A stretch of 64,000 nucleotides of DNA from Flavobacteriaceae bacterium (GCA_013215095.1 JABSPM010000034.1:1-64000); one strand, 5' to 3'. Shown: positions 43,001-53,131, counted from the stretch's first letter. Notes: a model not told the origin generated them from the sequence alone. Numbers and translations are program-made.

Positions 43001-44544
43001 TTTAATCTTTCAAGATTGAGCTTAGCCACATCTGCAGTAAAATCATAATGATTTTCACCTGAAGAAAAATCTACCAATCCATCAAACTTCAGATCTATGT
43101 TAGCATCTTTTGTTTCTAAATTTCCTTTAAAAATTCTGTTTTTAATCTTACCAGAAATTGCAACATTAGAATAGCGATAGGCATTGAAATTTACATCGGA
43201 AATATTTCCCTTTACATGAGTATTTAATTGTCTTAATGCAAAGCCTTTACCTTCTACATCAAGATCTAACGAAGTTAAACCTAATTTTTTTTCATTGATA
43301 AGACGTCCCAAATCAAATGCATTTAAAACAACATTACCTGAGTAACCTATATTAGCAGTATCATGAATATCATTAAAACTTAGGTCTGATTTTACGAACC
43401 CTAAATCTGTTTTAAGTTCCACATCCACATCTACAGTAGTTGATGTTATTTTAGAATCTCCAATAATCGTAAATTGTCCAAGCTTTTCTAATGAAGCTGG
43501 TAAAGTAGTTCCTAGAAGATTGGGCAATAACGATTTTAGATCTTGATATGTTGAAACCAAACGGTTAAAATTTGCCTCCATAACAAAGCTATCATCTGCT
43601 TTATTGAATATATTTTTGAAATTAATATGACCATCAACAAGGGATTGACCAGATGTATTAAGCGTTAACTTACTGGCATGCAAATCATTTAGTGTACCAT
43701 AGAATACCGAACTAAATGTAGCGGTTTCATTTCCAAATGCATCATAAAAGCCATTGAGTTCATCCAAAGCTACTTCAGAGTCCTTAAATGTTGCTAAAAC
43801 TTTTACTTTATCTGTAAAGTTTGCAAAATCTTTACGTTCATAATCAAATTGTAGTTTTCCATATAAATGCGACTTTTTAGTTTCAATTTGAAGATCATCA
43901 AATACCATTTGTTCTCTAGTATATGAAAAATTTGATGTGAGATTTGTAACATTTAATCCTCTGTGATCGTGAAGTCCTAATCTATTAATGCGCATACTCA
44001 CATTTGAACCAAGAATTAAAAAATCTGTTGCATTGATCCTGAGATCTGTAAAATCTAGCACCAATGGCGTTTCTAAATTCTCATCAATCAGTTTGAAATT
44101 ACTATCATAAATGGTCACATCACTGGAGGATAACAAAAAATTTCCTGAACTTGGGGTTGGTTGTTCTTCATCAAAACGTGCTACAAAAACGTCTAAATTT
44201 GTATCACGCTCTCCGCTATAGGTTTTAAGATTAAAGGTTAATCCATAAACATCAATATCTCCAAAAGTTAATTTGCCTTCAAAAAATTTCTTAAAACTTA
44301 AAATTGAGGTATTCAATTCTTTTATATGAAATAAGGTGTCTTGCTTATAATCCTGAACATAAATATTCTTTAACTCAATATCACTATTAAATTGTAGACC
44401 AACCTTTTCGATTGTAATAGAGGTGCCAAAATCATCATTAACCATTTTTGTTGCCCTTTTTCCAAGATAGGTTTGAACTGAAGGAATAGAAAAAAGCAGT
44501 ACTAAAATGATAAAAAGCAGCACTAATATGGCTACTATTTTCAA
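40087..44544 (-). CDS. tamB: TamB-like translocation/assembly protein (DUF490)
   Basis: A 1485-residue protein with one N-terminal membrane helix (IVAILVLLFIILVLLFSI), a very long beta-rich, repeat-like central part, and the C-terminal TamB domain (about 1050-1420; FNMYGDFIVSEGTYNFIYGG, LDFNLSFPNVNT, LQYRLNDRDSRNFQALSLL). TamB bridges inner and outer membrane and is linked to barrel assembly or phospholipid transport. The tail is Lys-rich. The start is TTG (44544). The same frame is open back to a TAA at 44577, with basic residues VIRKTFKIA just upstream, so a non-ATG start a little further out is possible. It is divergent from tsaD. Confidence 0.88.
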   Translation of the reverse strand: MKIVAILVLLFIILVLLFSIPSVQTYLGKRATKMVNDDFGTSITIEKVGLQFNSDIELKNIYVQDYKQDTLFHIKELNTSILSFKKFFEGKLTFGDIDVYGLTFNLKTYSGERDTNLDVFVARFDEEQPTPSSGNFLLSSSDVTIYDSNFKLIDENLETPLVLDFTDLRINATDFLILGSNVSMRINRLGLHDHRGLNVTNLTSNFSYTREQMVFDDLQIETKKSHLYGKLQFDYERKDFANFTDKVKVLATFKDSEVALDELNGFYDAFGNETATFSSVFYGTLNDLHASKLTLNTSGQSLVDGHINFKNIFNKADDSFVMEANFNRLVSTYQDLKSLLPNLLGTTLPASLEKLGQFTIIGDSKITSTTVDVDVELKTDLGFVKSDLSFNDIHDTANIGYSGNVVLNAFDLGRLINEKKLGLTSLDLDVEGKGFALRQLNTHVKGNISDVNFNAYRYSNVAISGKIKNRIFKGNLETKDANIDLKFDGLVDFSSGENHYDFTADVAKLNLERLNFVQRDSISKFKGLVTMDMNGTNLDDAYGSISFKNTVYTNQNDTYFFDDFKVSSRFQEEVRYIEINSPDIIEGSLRGKFVFNDVVKLFENAVGNIYTNYQPHKIAEDQFIDFNFKIYNTIAEVFYKDLKFGSNTFIRGHLESDAKEFRLAFKSPKISLQDVFADRIELRLTNNNPLFNTYVEIDSIGSKYYDISKFSLINVTLKDTLFVKTQFKGGKHNRDDYNLNLFYTINEANNSVIGFKKSEVNFKANEWFINANKDGLNKIVFDRLFKQIEFKNLNLSHKNEEINLSGVLRDSTYKNINLDFRDVDLMKITPAIDSLSLAGNVNGKLKVLQQNGSYIPEFNTTIDNFKVNNFNLGAFRATILGDTDFTNYNVDVSLKEETNESLAVIGNIDISGRDPMIDLDVYFNKFVLNPLNPLGEDVITNIRGEIAGNARVTGRLQRPQINGLLSIDNAGLSIPYLNVDYTFDDNTQMVLREQSFVFNDAQMKDSEYFSRAILNGSIDHVNFATWALNLDITSDRILVLNTEEQEDELYYGTAFVSGAVGIKGPTDGLVIKAEVSSEEGTVFKIPLNDTDSFGEGSYIHFLSPEEKKAREEGIELVSEDIQGLEMDFDLTVNENAEIEIVMDKASGSTIKGRGNGGLLAQINTNGTFNMYGDFIVSEGTYNFIYGGVIQKNFEVVEGGTLAWDGSPLEAVINITAVHKGINANPSVLLDNPINQSIPVEVKIHLTERLEQPDLDFNLSFPNVNTTLNSELQYRLNDRDSRNFQALSLLTTGSFKNQLSFSSQDALGLVSDRVEAMINQIISNNNEELDIGLDLQLGENNPDYETDSRVGVTLSTKLSDRILINGKVGVPIGGINETVVAGNFEVEVILNEDRSLSLKIFNRENNIQYFGEQIGYTQGVGLSYNVEFNTLNELFKKLFSNKNREKIDQKEIQPKSEAQNGLPEYHSFKKKDTIASKTKKIKTDKQ

Positions 44545-44758
44545 TGCTATTTTGAATGTTTTTCTGATAACAATTTAAAGTTAAAAAATTATTGCAAATA
44601 AACTTAATAAATACTTAAAGAGAACCATCAATTTTAAAACAGTATTAACAATGTTTCGCTTCTATTTTTTTTATTTCTTTGTATTTACGAAAAAACAAAA
44701 GCATACAGATGTTTATTTGCATGGCAAATTAAGCAATTATTGTGCCTAAAATCTCTTA

Positions 44759-45781
44759 ATGAGCTCACAAAATATTTACATATTAGGAATAGAATCATCA
44801 TGTGATGATACTGCAGCCGCAGTAATTTGTAACGGTAAGATTTTGAGCAACGTTGTTGCTAACCAAAAAATCCATGAAGAATATGGTGGTGTTGTGCCAG
44901 AATTGGCTAGTAGAGCGCATCAACAAAATATTGTTCCCGTGGTGCATCAAGCGCTTGCAAAAGCAAATATTTCAAAAAATCAACTCCATGCTATTGCTTT
45001 TACTCGTGGTCCTGGATTAATGGGAAGTCTATTAGTTGGAACCTCTTTTGCGAAGTCTTTAGCTTATGGCTTAAACATTCCTTTAATTGACGTAAACCAT
45101 ATGCAAGCACATATTCTAGCTCATTTTATTGAAGAAGATGGTTTTGAACAACCTATATTTCCGTTTTTGGGCGTTACCATCTCTGGAGGCCATACACAGA
45201 TTGTAAAGGTGCTTGACTATTTTGACATGAATGTAATTGGCGAAACCATTGACGATGCAATTGGAGAGGCTTATGATAAAAGTGGCAAAATCTTAGGATT
45301 GGGCTATCCTGCTGGGCCTGAGATTGACAAACGTGCTCAGCAAGGAAACCCAAAAGCCTTTCAATTTACAAAACCAAAGGTTGACAGATTAAACTTTAGT
45401 TTTTCTGGTCTGAAAACAGCAATTTTATATTTTGTTCAGCGCGAAACGAAGAAAAACCCAAATTTTGTAAAGGAACACCTCAATGATATCTGCGCTTCTA
45501 TTCAATATACTATTATTGGAATTTTGATAGACAAGTTAAAAAAAGCCACTAAAGAAACTGGAATTAAACGTATTGCCATTGGTGGTGGTGTTTCTGCAAA
45601 TTCAGGAATTAGAAAAGCATTAAAAGATGGCGAGCATAAATTTGGATGGAAAACCTATGTTCCCAAATTTGAATTCACGACAGATAATGCTGCAATGATT
45701 GCAATTGTAGGGTATCTTAAATATTTGGAAAACGATTTTGCATCATCAGATGTAATGGCATCTGCTCGCTTAAAAATATAG
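44759..45781 (+). CDS. tsaD: tRNA N6-adenosine threonylcarbamoyltransferase TsaD
   Basis: A 340-residue ASKHA-fold protein that transfers threonylcarbamoyl to A37 of ANN-decoding tRNAs. Features are IESSCDDTAAAV at the N-terminus, the metal-binding NHMQAHILAHF (two His), GVTISGGHTQIV, DDAIGEAYDKSGKILGLGYPAGP and AIGGGVSANSG. Length is standard. It acts with TsaB, TsaC and TsaE, which are not in the window. 214 bases separate it from the divergent tamB start. rsmE follows 55 bp downstream on the same strand. Confidence 0.97.
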   Translation: MSSQNIYILGIESSCDDTAAAVICNGKILSNVVANQKIHEEYGGVVPELASRAHQQNIVPVVHQALAKANISKNQLHAIAFTRGPGLMGSLLVGTSFAKSLAYGLNIPLIDVNHMQAHILAHFIEEDGFEQPIFPFLGVTISGGHTQIVKVLDYFDMNVIGETIDDAIGEAYDKSGKILGLGYPAGPEIDKRAQQGNPKAFQFTKPKVDRLNFSFSGLKTAILYFVQRETKKNPNFVKEHLNDICASIQYTIIGILIDKLKKATKETGIKRIAIGGGVSANSGIRKALKDGEHKFGWKTYVPKFEFTTDNAAMIAIVGYLKYLENDFASSDVMASARLKI

Positions 45782-45836
45782 CTAAAAATACGCAGTATGC
45801 ATTAAGTAAACCATTGAATAAACCATAAATTAAAAG

Positions 45837-46541
45837 ATGCAATTATTCTATAATCCAAACCTCAGCGAAGACACTCAAGAGTTTTTCTTTTCTAAGGAAG
45901 AAAGCAAACATATTATTAAAGTTTTGCGCAAAAAAGAAGGCGACACCTTAAACATTACCAATGGCAAAGGTTGGTTGTTTATTGCACAAATTGGTATTGC
46001 TGATTTCAAAAAATGTACTGCTCGTATAATACAAAAAACATACTTTAAAAATCACAACTACAAATTGCACTTAGCGGTTGCACCAACAAAAATGAATGAT
46101 CGTTTCGAATGGTTTTTGGAAAAAGCCACCGAAATCGGCATTAATAGTATTACTCCTATTATTTGCGAGCATAGTGAACGTAAAGTTATTAAGCCAGATC
46201 GTTTTGAAAAAATCATTCAGTCGGCAATGAAACAATCTTTGCAATACCATTTACCAAAGCTAAATTCGGTACTAAATTTCAAACAGTTTATACAACAACA
46301 GTTTTCTGGACAGCTGTTTATAGCACATTGTGAACCCTCAGATAAAAAAACGCTAAAAGACCAAATAAAACCGCAAACCGAAATTACAATTCTTATTGGG
46401 CCTGAAGGTGATTTTTCTATGAACGAAATAGCTCTCGCGCTTCAAAATGGATTTACAGCCGTAACTCTAGGTAACACTAGATTAAGAACGGAAACAGCCG
46501 CTATTAGTGCATGTCATAGTGCTGCATTTGTAAATATATAA
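45837..46541 (+). CDS. rsmE: 16S rRNA m3U1498 methyltransferase RsmE
   Basis: A 234-residue SPOUT methyltransferase. It has an N-terminal PUA-like domain (HIIKVLRKKEGDTLNITNGKG) and a C-terminal trefoil-knot domain with KATEIGINSITPIICEHSER, ILIGPEGDFSMNEI and LGNTRLRTETAAISA, the SAM-binding knot. It methylates U1498 of 16S rRNA at N3. It is downstream of tsaD and may share its transcript. A degraded gene follows it. Confidence 0.95.
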   Translation: MQLFYNPNLSEDTQEFFFSKEESKHIIKVLRKKEGDTLNITNGKGWLFIAQIGIADFKKCTARIIQKTYFKNHNYKLHLAVAPTKMNDRFEWFLEKATEIGINSITPIICEHSERKVIKPDRFEKIIQSAMKQSLQYHLPKLNSVLNFKQFIQQQFSGQLFIAHCEPSDKKTLKDQIKPQTEITILIGPEGDFSMNEIALALQNGFTAVTLGNTRLRTETAAISACHSAAFVNI

Positions 46542-46560
46542 ACAGTAGAGTATAAAAATC

Positions 46561-47071
46561 TTAAGAAAAATAGAGACTAAGACAGATTGCATTAAAGGTT
46601 ATGAGGTGCCTATAAGTAGGGACATCCTGTTAAAAGCTGCGACGTATGATGCGGCATTAAAACGTATAACGGCAAACTTTTTAGGTCAATACGTAAAAAA
46701 AATAAAGGAATTAGAACAATTAGTAACGTCATGGAAAAATTATACAATCGAACTTAACACTTTTACAAGAAAAAGCACCTGTACATATTGCACCACCTTA
46801 TGATAATAATTATTTCTCAACAAAGTCATACAATAATTTTACTTTAGGCAATAAAAGACAATTTTTTGTTTTTAATAGCAGTTTTGATTTCAAATTATCA
46901 GAAGATATGACGTTTACTGAAGAGGATTTTATAAAAATAGACATCACTATATTCTCTTTAAAGAATGGCAAAACCACATCTTTAAAAAAAATAGAGTTTA
47001 AAGAGTGTTTTAGAAACTTACAATATTTTGTTATTCAGGAAATTGATGAAAAAATAAAATGGATAGAATAA
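46561..47071 (+). pseudogene. Frameshifted gene of unknown family
   Basis: Two open stretches in adjacent frames fit one broken gene. The first runs from about 46561 to 46803 (CIKGYEVPISRDILLKAATY, then FLGQYVKKIKELEQLVTSWK) without an ATG start. The second, one frame over, is open from about 46727 to TAA 47069-47071 (LLQEKAPVHIAPPYDNNYF, SEDMTFTEEDFIKIDITIF). Joining them near 46750 gives a continuous protein of about 165 residues. No family is recognised. It could be a real frameshift mutation or a sequencing error. Confidence 0.45.
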
Positions 47072-47365
47072 TAACTATTGCCTAATCCATTAGTTGGCTA
47101 ACATTAAAAACCATAAATACACCGCTTACACCAACAAGAGTAAGGGGCTCGCACTTGGCGATCTGGTAATGAGACGCAAGTATTTATTCGACTAAAGTCA
47201 TAAAACCCGAATTGAGTGATAAACCATTTCATTTTGAGAAATACACTTACCAAACGGTTTTTCAATAGATAAAGAATATCAAAGTTATCATACCATCTCT
47301 ACCCCTAAATTAATCAATAAAAAAAAACAAGTTTAAAATTTAAAGCATTGCCTCAAAGCACTTTC
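47072..47365. other. Intergenic region
   Basis: These 294 bases lie between the broken gene and the 3' end of hemJ. I see no supported gene, strong hairpin or promoter. Short open pieces (for example HFEKYTYQTVFQ) may be further debris of the same decayed locus. Confidence 0.3.
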
Positions 47366-47914
47366 TTATTTTTCCCAATCTTTTTTTCGGCGTAGCTTTT
47401 TATATAATTTAACACCAATCATAAGCAATACAGATAGTCCTACAATACCCAACACACCAAAAATCCAGCCCATACTATTCTTCAAAATCACTAAGAACAC
47501 GCAAGCAAAAAGAATGATTGTTGCCACTTCATTCCAAAGACGTAATTGCGTAGCAGTCATCTGTATTTTGCCGCGCTGAGACTGCAAATACATTCGATGG
47601 CATATAAAATGATATACAAATAATAAAAGTACAAAGGCTAGCTTTATATGCATCCAACCCATCTTCAAAAATGCTGGATTTAAGACCAATAGCCAAACAG
47701 CAAAAATAGTAGCTAAAACCGCAGATGGCCAAGTTATAATTAACCACAGACGTTTTATCATAAGCTGATATTGTGTTAGCAATATAGATCTAGCAACCTC
47801 AGGTTTTACTTCTGCTTCCTTAAAATAAATGTACAATCTTACAATGTAAAATAAACCAGCAAACCATGTGACTATAAAAATGATATGTAGCGCTTTTACA
47901 TATAAATACTGCAT
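47366..47914 (-). CDS. hemJ: Protoporphyrinogen IX oxidase, HemJ family
   Basis: A 182-residue membrane protein with four or five hydrophobic segments. The N-terminal YVKALHIIFIVTWFAGLFYI contains the conserved His that coordinates haem in HemJ, and KMGWMHIKLAFVLLLFVYH holds the second conserved His/Lys region. HemJ oxidises protoporphyrinogen IX to protoporphyrin IX, using the respiratory chain, in bacteria without HemG or HemY. It directly follows hemH on the minus strand with no gap, consistent with the next step being iron insertion. No other protoporphyrinogen oxidase gene is visible nearby. Confidence 0.88.
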   Translation of the reverse strand: MQYLYVKALHIIFIVTWFAGLFYIVRLYIYFKEAEVKPEVARSILLTQYQLMIKRLWLIITWPSAVLATIFAVWLLVLNPAFLKMGWMHIKLAFVLLLFVYHFICHRMYLQSQRGKIQMTATQLRLWNEVATIILFACVFLVILKNSMGWIFGVLGIVGLSVLLMIGVKLYKKLRRKKDWEK

Positions 47915-48937
47915 CTAGTTCTGTTTTGCCCAATTATTAATCCAATTCGCTATTACTTGAGCCCAATCATCTCTATCATTTAGACAAGGTATTGTAGAAA
48001 ACCATTCACCACCATTCTCAATAAAGTCCTCTTTAGCCTCCATGCCAATTTCTTCTAAAGTTTCTAGACAATCAGAAACAAAAGCAGGCGTCACGACGCT
48101 TAACCTTTTAACACCCTTATCTGGTAAAGCCGAAATGGTTTGATCTGTATAGGGCTGTAACCAAGGATCTACGCCTAATCTAGATTGAAATGACGTGCTA
48201 TAACTGCCTTCTTTTAAGTCTAAAGCCTCTGCAACCAATCTCGTAGTTTCATAACATTGAAATCTATAACAGGTTTCTTGAGCCAGTGGATTATTCTCAC
48301 AACAAGACCCTACCACTTTCATTTTATGACTCTTTGTTGGATCCGATTTTCTAATATGACGTTCTGGAACACCATGATAAGAAAACAGTAACAAGTCGGG
48401 TTTATCTTTATCTAAATAAGTCTTAATACTCTGACTTAACACTTCTATATAAGAAGAATCCCTGTAAAACTTCGGAAAATCTACAAGCTTCACCTTTGGA
48501 AACTTCTCAGCAATAATCTCATTTGCAAGTACTACTATGGTTTCTGTAGTAGCCATAGCAAACTGAGGATATAAAGGCAACAAGAAAATCTCTGTAACCC
48601 CGTTATCAACCAAAGCTCTAATACCACTTTCCAATGACGGCTTACCATATCGCATTGCAAGTCCTACAGGAATAGTACTACGATCTGCAACTTTGTCCCT
48701 GAGACGTTCAGACAATACAATTAAAGGAGAACCTTCCTCCCACCATATTTTTTTGTAGGCTTTTGCAGATTGCTTTGGTCTTGTATTTAAAATAATTCCC
48801 TTTACAAGAATCGCCCTAAAAAGGTACGGCAAATCCACTACGCGTTCATCCATTAAAAATTCATTTAAGTATTTTTTTACATCTTTGGGCGATGTGCTAT
48901 CTGGAGAACCTAAATTCACTAATAAGGCGCCTTTCAT
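47915..48937 (-). CDS. hemH: Ferrochelatase
   Basis: A 340-residue ferrochelatase that inserts Fe2+ into protoporphyrin IX. Conserved parts are LVNLGSPDSTSPKDVKKYL, FLLPLYPQFAMATTE, FSYHGVPERH with the metal-ligand His, and the C-terminal PAFVSDCLETLEEIGMEA with the active-site Glu. Several Cys residues around SCCENNPLAQETCYRFQC could hold a cluster or disulfide; [2Fe-2S] ferrochelatases are known, but this is only a suggestion. It is divergent from hemA across a 363-bp gap and coupled to hemJ. Confidence 0.95.
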   Translation of the reverse strand: MKGALLVNLGSPDSTSPKDVKKYLNEFLMDERVVDLPYLFRAILVKGIILNTRPKQSAKAYKKIWWEEGSPLIVLSERLRDKVADRSTIPVGLAMRYGKPSLESGIRALVDNGVTEIFLLPLYPQFAMATTETIVVLANEIIAEKFPKVKLVDFPKFYRDSSYIEVLSQSIKTYLDKDKPDLLLFSYHGVPERHIRKSDPTKSHKMKVVGSCCENNPLAQETCYRFQCYETTRLVAEALDLKEGSYSTSFQSRLGVDPWLQPYTDQTISALPDKGVKRLSVVTPAFVSDCLETLEEIGMEAKEDFIENGGEWFSTIPCLNDRDDWAQVIANWINNWAKQN

Positions 48938-49300
48938 ATTACTAATAATTTGATATAAGTTTAAGCAAAGCTAATACTTTTTTAAGTAGAAAAATATCTA
49001 TTCTATCAAAAGAACCACAGGCGTTATTTTTTTTTAACATCGAACCAAATAATGTTTCATATCCTCAATTTCTTTACCAGTGCTATGTAGCGACATTTTT
49101 TCGAGCTATTTTGATGTAATAATTTATTTTCTTATTTATTATCATTCTAAATAAAAAACCTCAAACACCTATAAACACTGAAAAAACGCGATATTTCATA
49201 CATTTATGTAAAATAAAATAGCAACCGTCATAAATTAAACTTTGAGCGATACTTTTTTTGTGATTTTATAAATACTTTTGAATTATCAAACGCTTAATAG
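48938..49300. other. Divergent regulatory region between hemH and hemA
   Basis: The 363 bases contain no gene. They hold both haem-gene promoters. A box TACTTTTG at 49273-49280 matches TAnnTTTG just upstream of hemA, and AT-rich tracts fill the rest. In related genomes, as I recall, an AraC-type regulator gene often lies at this position; here there is none. Confidence 0.5.
49273..49280 (+). promoter_or_regulatory. Possible hemA promoter -7 box
   Basis: TACTTTTG fits TAnnTTTG and lies 20 bp before the hemA ATG, implying a short leader of roughly 14 bases. A -33 TTTG at the expected distance is not clear (TTTG at 49241-49244 is too far and at 49257-49260 too near). Confidence 0.35.
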
Positions 49301-50554
49301 ATGCGAAAAAACAATATTTTTAACACTCTTAATTTCTATCAGATTGGTTTAAACTACCAAAAGGCAGATGCTGAAATTAGAGGTTTATTTAGTTTAGATG
49401 ACCATGCTAAACGTAATCTATTACAACAGGCTAAAGCTGAAGGGATCACTGGATTACTAGTTATATCTACGTGTAATAGAACTGAATTATATGGCTTTGC
49501 AGAGCACCCTTATCAACTAATAAAATTACTATGTGACAATACAAATGGAGATGTTTCTGGTTTCGAAAAAGTCTCTACGATTCATAAAAATAATGACGCT
49601 ATCTCAAATTTATTTAAAGTAGGTGGAGGTTTACAAAGTCAAATTCTTGGGGATTTTGAAATTATTAGTCAAATAAAAAGCAGTGCTATTCTATCGAAAT
49701 CGACTGGTATGCTTAATGCTTTTTTAGAGCGTTTAGTAAATTCGGTAATACAAGCGAGTAAACGTATTAAAAACGAAACAGAATTAAGCTCTGGTATCAC
49801 TTCTGTATCTTTTGCATCGGTGCAGTATATATTACGTAATGTAACAGCCATTCAAAATAAAAATATTCTACTATTCGGTACAGGAAAAATTGGAAGAAAT
49901 ACTTGTGAAAACCTTGTAAAGCATAGTAAAAATGAGCATATTACCTTAATCAATAGAACTAAAGAAAAAGCAGAACGCATAGCTGGAAAATTTAATTTAG
50001 TTGTGAAAGATTATAAGCAACTCATTTCAGAAGTGCACAACTCCGATATTATTATAGTAGCTACAGGAGCCAATCAACCTACGATAAACAAATCGATGAT
50101 TCCTACAGATAAACCTTTACTTATATTAGATTTATCTATTCCAAAAAATGTATCTGGAGATGTAGAAACATTGGATAATGTGACAGTTATCCATTTAGAT
50201 ACACTTTCTAAAATTACAGATGAAACTTTAGAAATGCGTCAAAGAGAAATTCCTAAAGCGCAAACCATTTTAAGCGAAGTTTTAGACGAATTTAACAATT
50301 GGGTAGAAACACGAAAATTTGCACCAACCATTAATGCATTAAGGCAAAAACTAGAGACCTTTAAAAATAATGAAATTGAAGCTGTAAAAAAGAAAGTTAA
50401 TGGTAATTTTAGTGAAGAACAAGCAGAATTATTAGGTAATAAAATTATTCAAAAATTAACCAACCATTTTGCCCACGAACTCAGAAAAGATGGTGCTTCT
50501 GACAGTCTTGCACTTATCCAAAAAATGTTTCAATTAGAAGATATTAACGTATAA
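49301..50554 (+). CDS. hemA: Glutamyl-tRNA reductase
   Basis: A 417-residue enzyme that reduces glutamyl-tRNA to glutamate-1-semialdehyde with NADPH, the first step of C5 haem synthesis. The catalytic Cys58 lies in VISTCNRTELYGF. The NADPH Rossmann domain has ILLFGTGKIGRNTCENL, then IIVATGANQPT and LLILDLSIPKNVSGDVE. The C-terminal helix (about 325-410) is the dimerisation domain. It opens the plus-strand haem operon, and its stop shares a base with the hemC start (TAATG at 50552-50556). Confidence 0.95.
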   Translation: MRKNNIFNTLNFYQIGLNYQKADAEIRGLFSLDDHAKRNLLQQAKAEGITGLLVISTCNRTELYGFAEHPYQLIKLLCDNTNGDVSGFEKVSTIHKNNDAISNLFKVGGGLQSQILGDFEIISQIKSSAILSKSTGMLNAFLERLVNSVIQASKRIKNETELSSGITSVSFASVQYILRNVTAIQNKNILLFGTGKIGRNTCENLVKHSKNEHITLINRTKEKAERIAGKFNLVVKDYKQLISEVHNSDIIIVATGANQPTINKSMIPTDKPLLILDLSIPKNVSGDVETLDNVTVIHLDTLSKITDETLEMRQREIPKAQTILSEVLDEFNNWVETRKFAPTINALRQKLETFKNNEIEAVKKKVNGNFSEEQAELLGNKIIQKLTNHFAHELRKDGASDSLALIQKMFQLEDINV

Positions 50555-52125
50555 TGTCTAAAGTTATTCGCATAGGCACACGTGATAGTCAATTGGCAAT
50601 GTGGCAAGCCAAAACTGTACAACAACAGTTAGAATCGCATGGGTATAAAACCCAATTAGTTCCTTTGAAATCTACAGGAGATCTTATTCTTAATAAACCC
50701 CTATATGAACTCGGTATAACGGGAATATTTACAAAAACATTAGATATTGCGATGCTCAATGAAGATATTGATATCGCAGTACATTCATTCAAAGATGTTC
50801 CCACAATACTGCCTCATGGTATTGTTCAAGCAGCGGTCATTGCACGTGGTAACCCAAAAGATATCATTGTTTATAAGACATCTGATGATTTTTGCAACCA
50901 AACCGATGCCATTATTGCCACGGGAAGCTTAAGACGCAAAGCACAATGGCTTCATAAATATAGTACACATTCCATAGTTAACCTACGTGGTAACGTAAAC
51001 TCTAGGCTACAAAAACTAGAAGCTAATAATTGGAATGCTGCAATTTTTGCAGCAGCAGGATTGGAGCGTATAGAAATTTTACCTGAAAATGCCTATGAAT
51101 TGGAATGGATGATTCCTGCACCTTCACAAGGGGCAGTAATGATAACAGCTCTAAAAAAAGATACAGTCGCATTAGAAGCTTGCGCCAAACTTAATCATAA
51201 ACCAACAGAAATTTGCACACATATTGAACGTACATTTCTAAACACACTTGAAGGTGGATGTACGGCACCTATTGGTGGTTTTGCCCAGATTAAAGATGAT
51301 ACTATTACATTTGAGGGTGTATTATTAAATATGGATGGAACAGAACGTATCGCAATTAACCGCAGTTGTAATATCAACGACTATCACAACTTAGGAAAAG
51401 ATGCAGCAAAATACATTTTAGAGCATGGTGGTGCAAAAATAATGGCCCAATTAAAACGTAACGAGCTATTCAAGTCTATCTATTCATCTAAAAAATTATC
51501 AAAAGGTCAACAATTTCTCCTTAACAAAAACCTCCAGGTACAAGCTTCAAACGCTATTGAGATTCATCCAAAAAAAATAGATCAAGACCTTTTAAGGCAA
51601 CCTATTGAAAATGTCATTATAACTAGCAAAAATGCTGTAAATGCATTGCTCGAAAATAAGTGTGATGAACTAAATTTTAAAAACATATATTGTGTAGGTC
51701 GCAAGACCAAAAATCGTATTGAAAATCATATTGGTAAGGTGACATATATGGCAGATAGCGCCAAATTACTAGCGGAATATTTAGTGCAAAATAAAGCCTT
51801 AAAAAGCACGACATATTTTTGTAGCGATCTTAGATTAGATGACTTACCACAAATTTTAAAAGCTAACAATATTGATATCCATGAAGTTATAGCTTACAAA
51901 ACCACTTATAGCAGTCCAAAAATAAACACGCCAATTGACGGCGCAATGTTTTACAGTCCTTCAACCGTAAAGAGCTTTGTTGCCGCTAATAGAACCAATT
52001 GTATTGCCTTTTGCATAGGGAAAAATACGGCTACTGAAGCACGAAAATATTTTAGAGATGTACGTATTGCAAAAGTTGCTACCATTGAAAGTGTTATAGA
52101 ATTAGTAAACGAAAATTATGTTTAG
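50554..52125 (+). CDS. hemC: Hydroxymethylbilane synthase/uroporphyrinogen-III synthase fusion (HemC-HemD)
   Basis: A 523-residue bifunctional protein. Residues 1 to about 300 are hydroxymethylbilane synthase ([14 protein letters not shown], then [13 protein letters not shown], and [13 protein letters not shown] with the dipyrromethane-cofactor Cys236). Residues about 300-523 are uroporphyrinogen-III synthase ([43 protein letters not shown]). Fusing the two passes the unstable linear tetrapyrrole straight to the cyclising enzyme. hemB overlaps its 3' end by 8 bp. Both domains look complete. Confidence 0.92.
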   Translation: MSKVIRIGTRDSQLAMWQAKTVQQQLESHGYKTQLVPLKSTGDLILNKPLYELGITGIFTKTLDIAMLNEDIDIAVHSFKDVPTILPHGIVQAAVIARGNPKDIIVYKTSDDFCNQTDAIIATGSLRRKAQWLHKYSTHSIVNLRGNVNSRLQKLEANNWNAAIFAAAGLERIEILPENAYELEWMIPAPSQGAVMITALKKDTVALEACAKLNHKPTEICTHIERTFLNTLEGGCTAPIGGFAQIKDDTITFEGVLLNMDGTERIAINRSCNINDYHNLGKDAAKYILEHGGAKIMAQLKRNELFKSIYSSKKLSKGQQFLLNKNLQVQASNAIEIHPKKIDQDLLRQPIENVIITSKNAVNALLENKCDELNFKNIYCVGRKTKNRIENHIGKVTYMADSAKLLAEYLVQNKALKSTTYFCSDLRLDDLPQILKANNIDIHEVIAYKTTYSSPKINTPIDGAMFYSPSTVKSFVAANRTNCIAFCIGKNTATEARKYFRDVRIAKVATIESVIELVNENYV

Positions 52126-53080
52126 CAGAACAAGACGATTAAGACGTAATGAAAACATACGAAGTTTAGTAAGAGAAACTGAACTATCGGTAAAGGATTT
52201 TGTATACCCTATTTTTATTGAAGAAGGCGAAAATATAGAAACTGAAATTGTTTCTATGCCAGGTATAAAACGTTTTTCACTAGACACTATAGTCAAAGAA
52301 TTAAACGAAATAAAAGCCTTAAATATCCCGGCCGTATTACTTTTTGGTATTCCAAATAAAAAAGATGACATTGGTTCAGAAACTTGGAATGACAATGGGA
52401 TAATACAGCGTGCCATTAAACTTATAAAGCAAGATTACCCAGAATTATATATCATTACTGATGTATGTTTTTGCGAATATACCTCACACGGTCATTGTGG
52501 TGTGATAGATGACCATGATTTAGATAACGATGCTTCATTAAAAAACTTAGCAAAACAAGTCGTTTCACATGCTAAGGCTGGTGCTGATATGATTGCACCT
52601 TCTGGAATGCTAGATGGCATGATTACTACGATTAGAACCGCATTAGACACTAATGGATTTTATAATATTCCTATAATGTCTTATGCTGTAAAATATGCTT
52701 CGGCTTTTTATGGACCATTTAGAGATGCAGCAGATTCTACACCATCATTTGGAGATAGACGAACTTATCAAATGGATCCTGCTAACCGCATAGAAGCCTT
52801 AACAGAAGCAACAATTGATACAAATGAACAAGCAGACATTCTTATGGTTAAGCCTGCTTTGTCATATTTAGATATAATAAGAGATTTAAAAACTAACTTT
52901 AATACACCAATTGCCTGCTATAATGTTAGTGGCGAATATGCTATGATTAAAGCAGCAGCAGAAAAAGGATGGATAGACGAAGATCGTGTAATGCTAGAAA
53001 GCTTACTTTCTATGAAACGTGCTGGTGCTAACATAATTATCACCTATTTTGCTAAGGCAGCTGCAAAACTTTTAAATTAG
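52118..53080 (+). CDS. hemB: Delta-aminolevulinic acid dehydratase (porphobilinogen synthase)
   Basis: A 320-residue enzyme joining two 5-aminolevulinate molecules into porphobilinogen. It has a zinc-site [14 protein letters not shown] with the cysteines of the metal-dependent type, two Schiff-base Lys segments ([11 protein letters not shown] and [13 protein letters not shown]), and the metal-binding [10 protein letters not shown]. It overlaps the end of hemC-D by 8 bp and precedes hemL by 15 bp or more, so it is part of the haem operon. Confidence 0.95.
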   Translation: MFSRTRRLRRNENIRSLVRETELSVKDFVYPIFIEEGENIETEIVSMPGIKRFSLDTIVKELNEIKALNIPAVLLFGIPNKKDDIGSETWNDNGIIQRAIKLIKQDYPELYIITDVCFCEYTSHGHCGVIDDHDLDNDASLKNLAKQVVSHAKAGADMIAPSGMLDGMITTIRTALDTNGFYNIPIMSYAVKYASAFYGPFRDAADSTPSFGDRRTYQMDPANRIEALTEATIDTNEQADILMVKPALSYLDIIRDLKTNFNTPIACYNVSGEYAMIKAAAEKGWIDEDRVMLESLLSMKRAGANIIITYFAKAAAKLLN

Positions 53081-53131
53081 TTTTTATGTCACAAAATGAC
53101 GTTAATCCCTATCAACAAAAATATTACTAGT

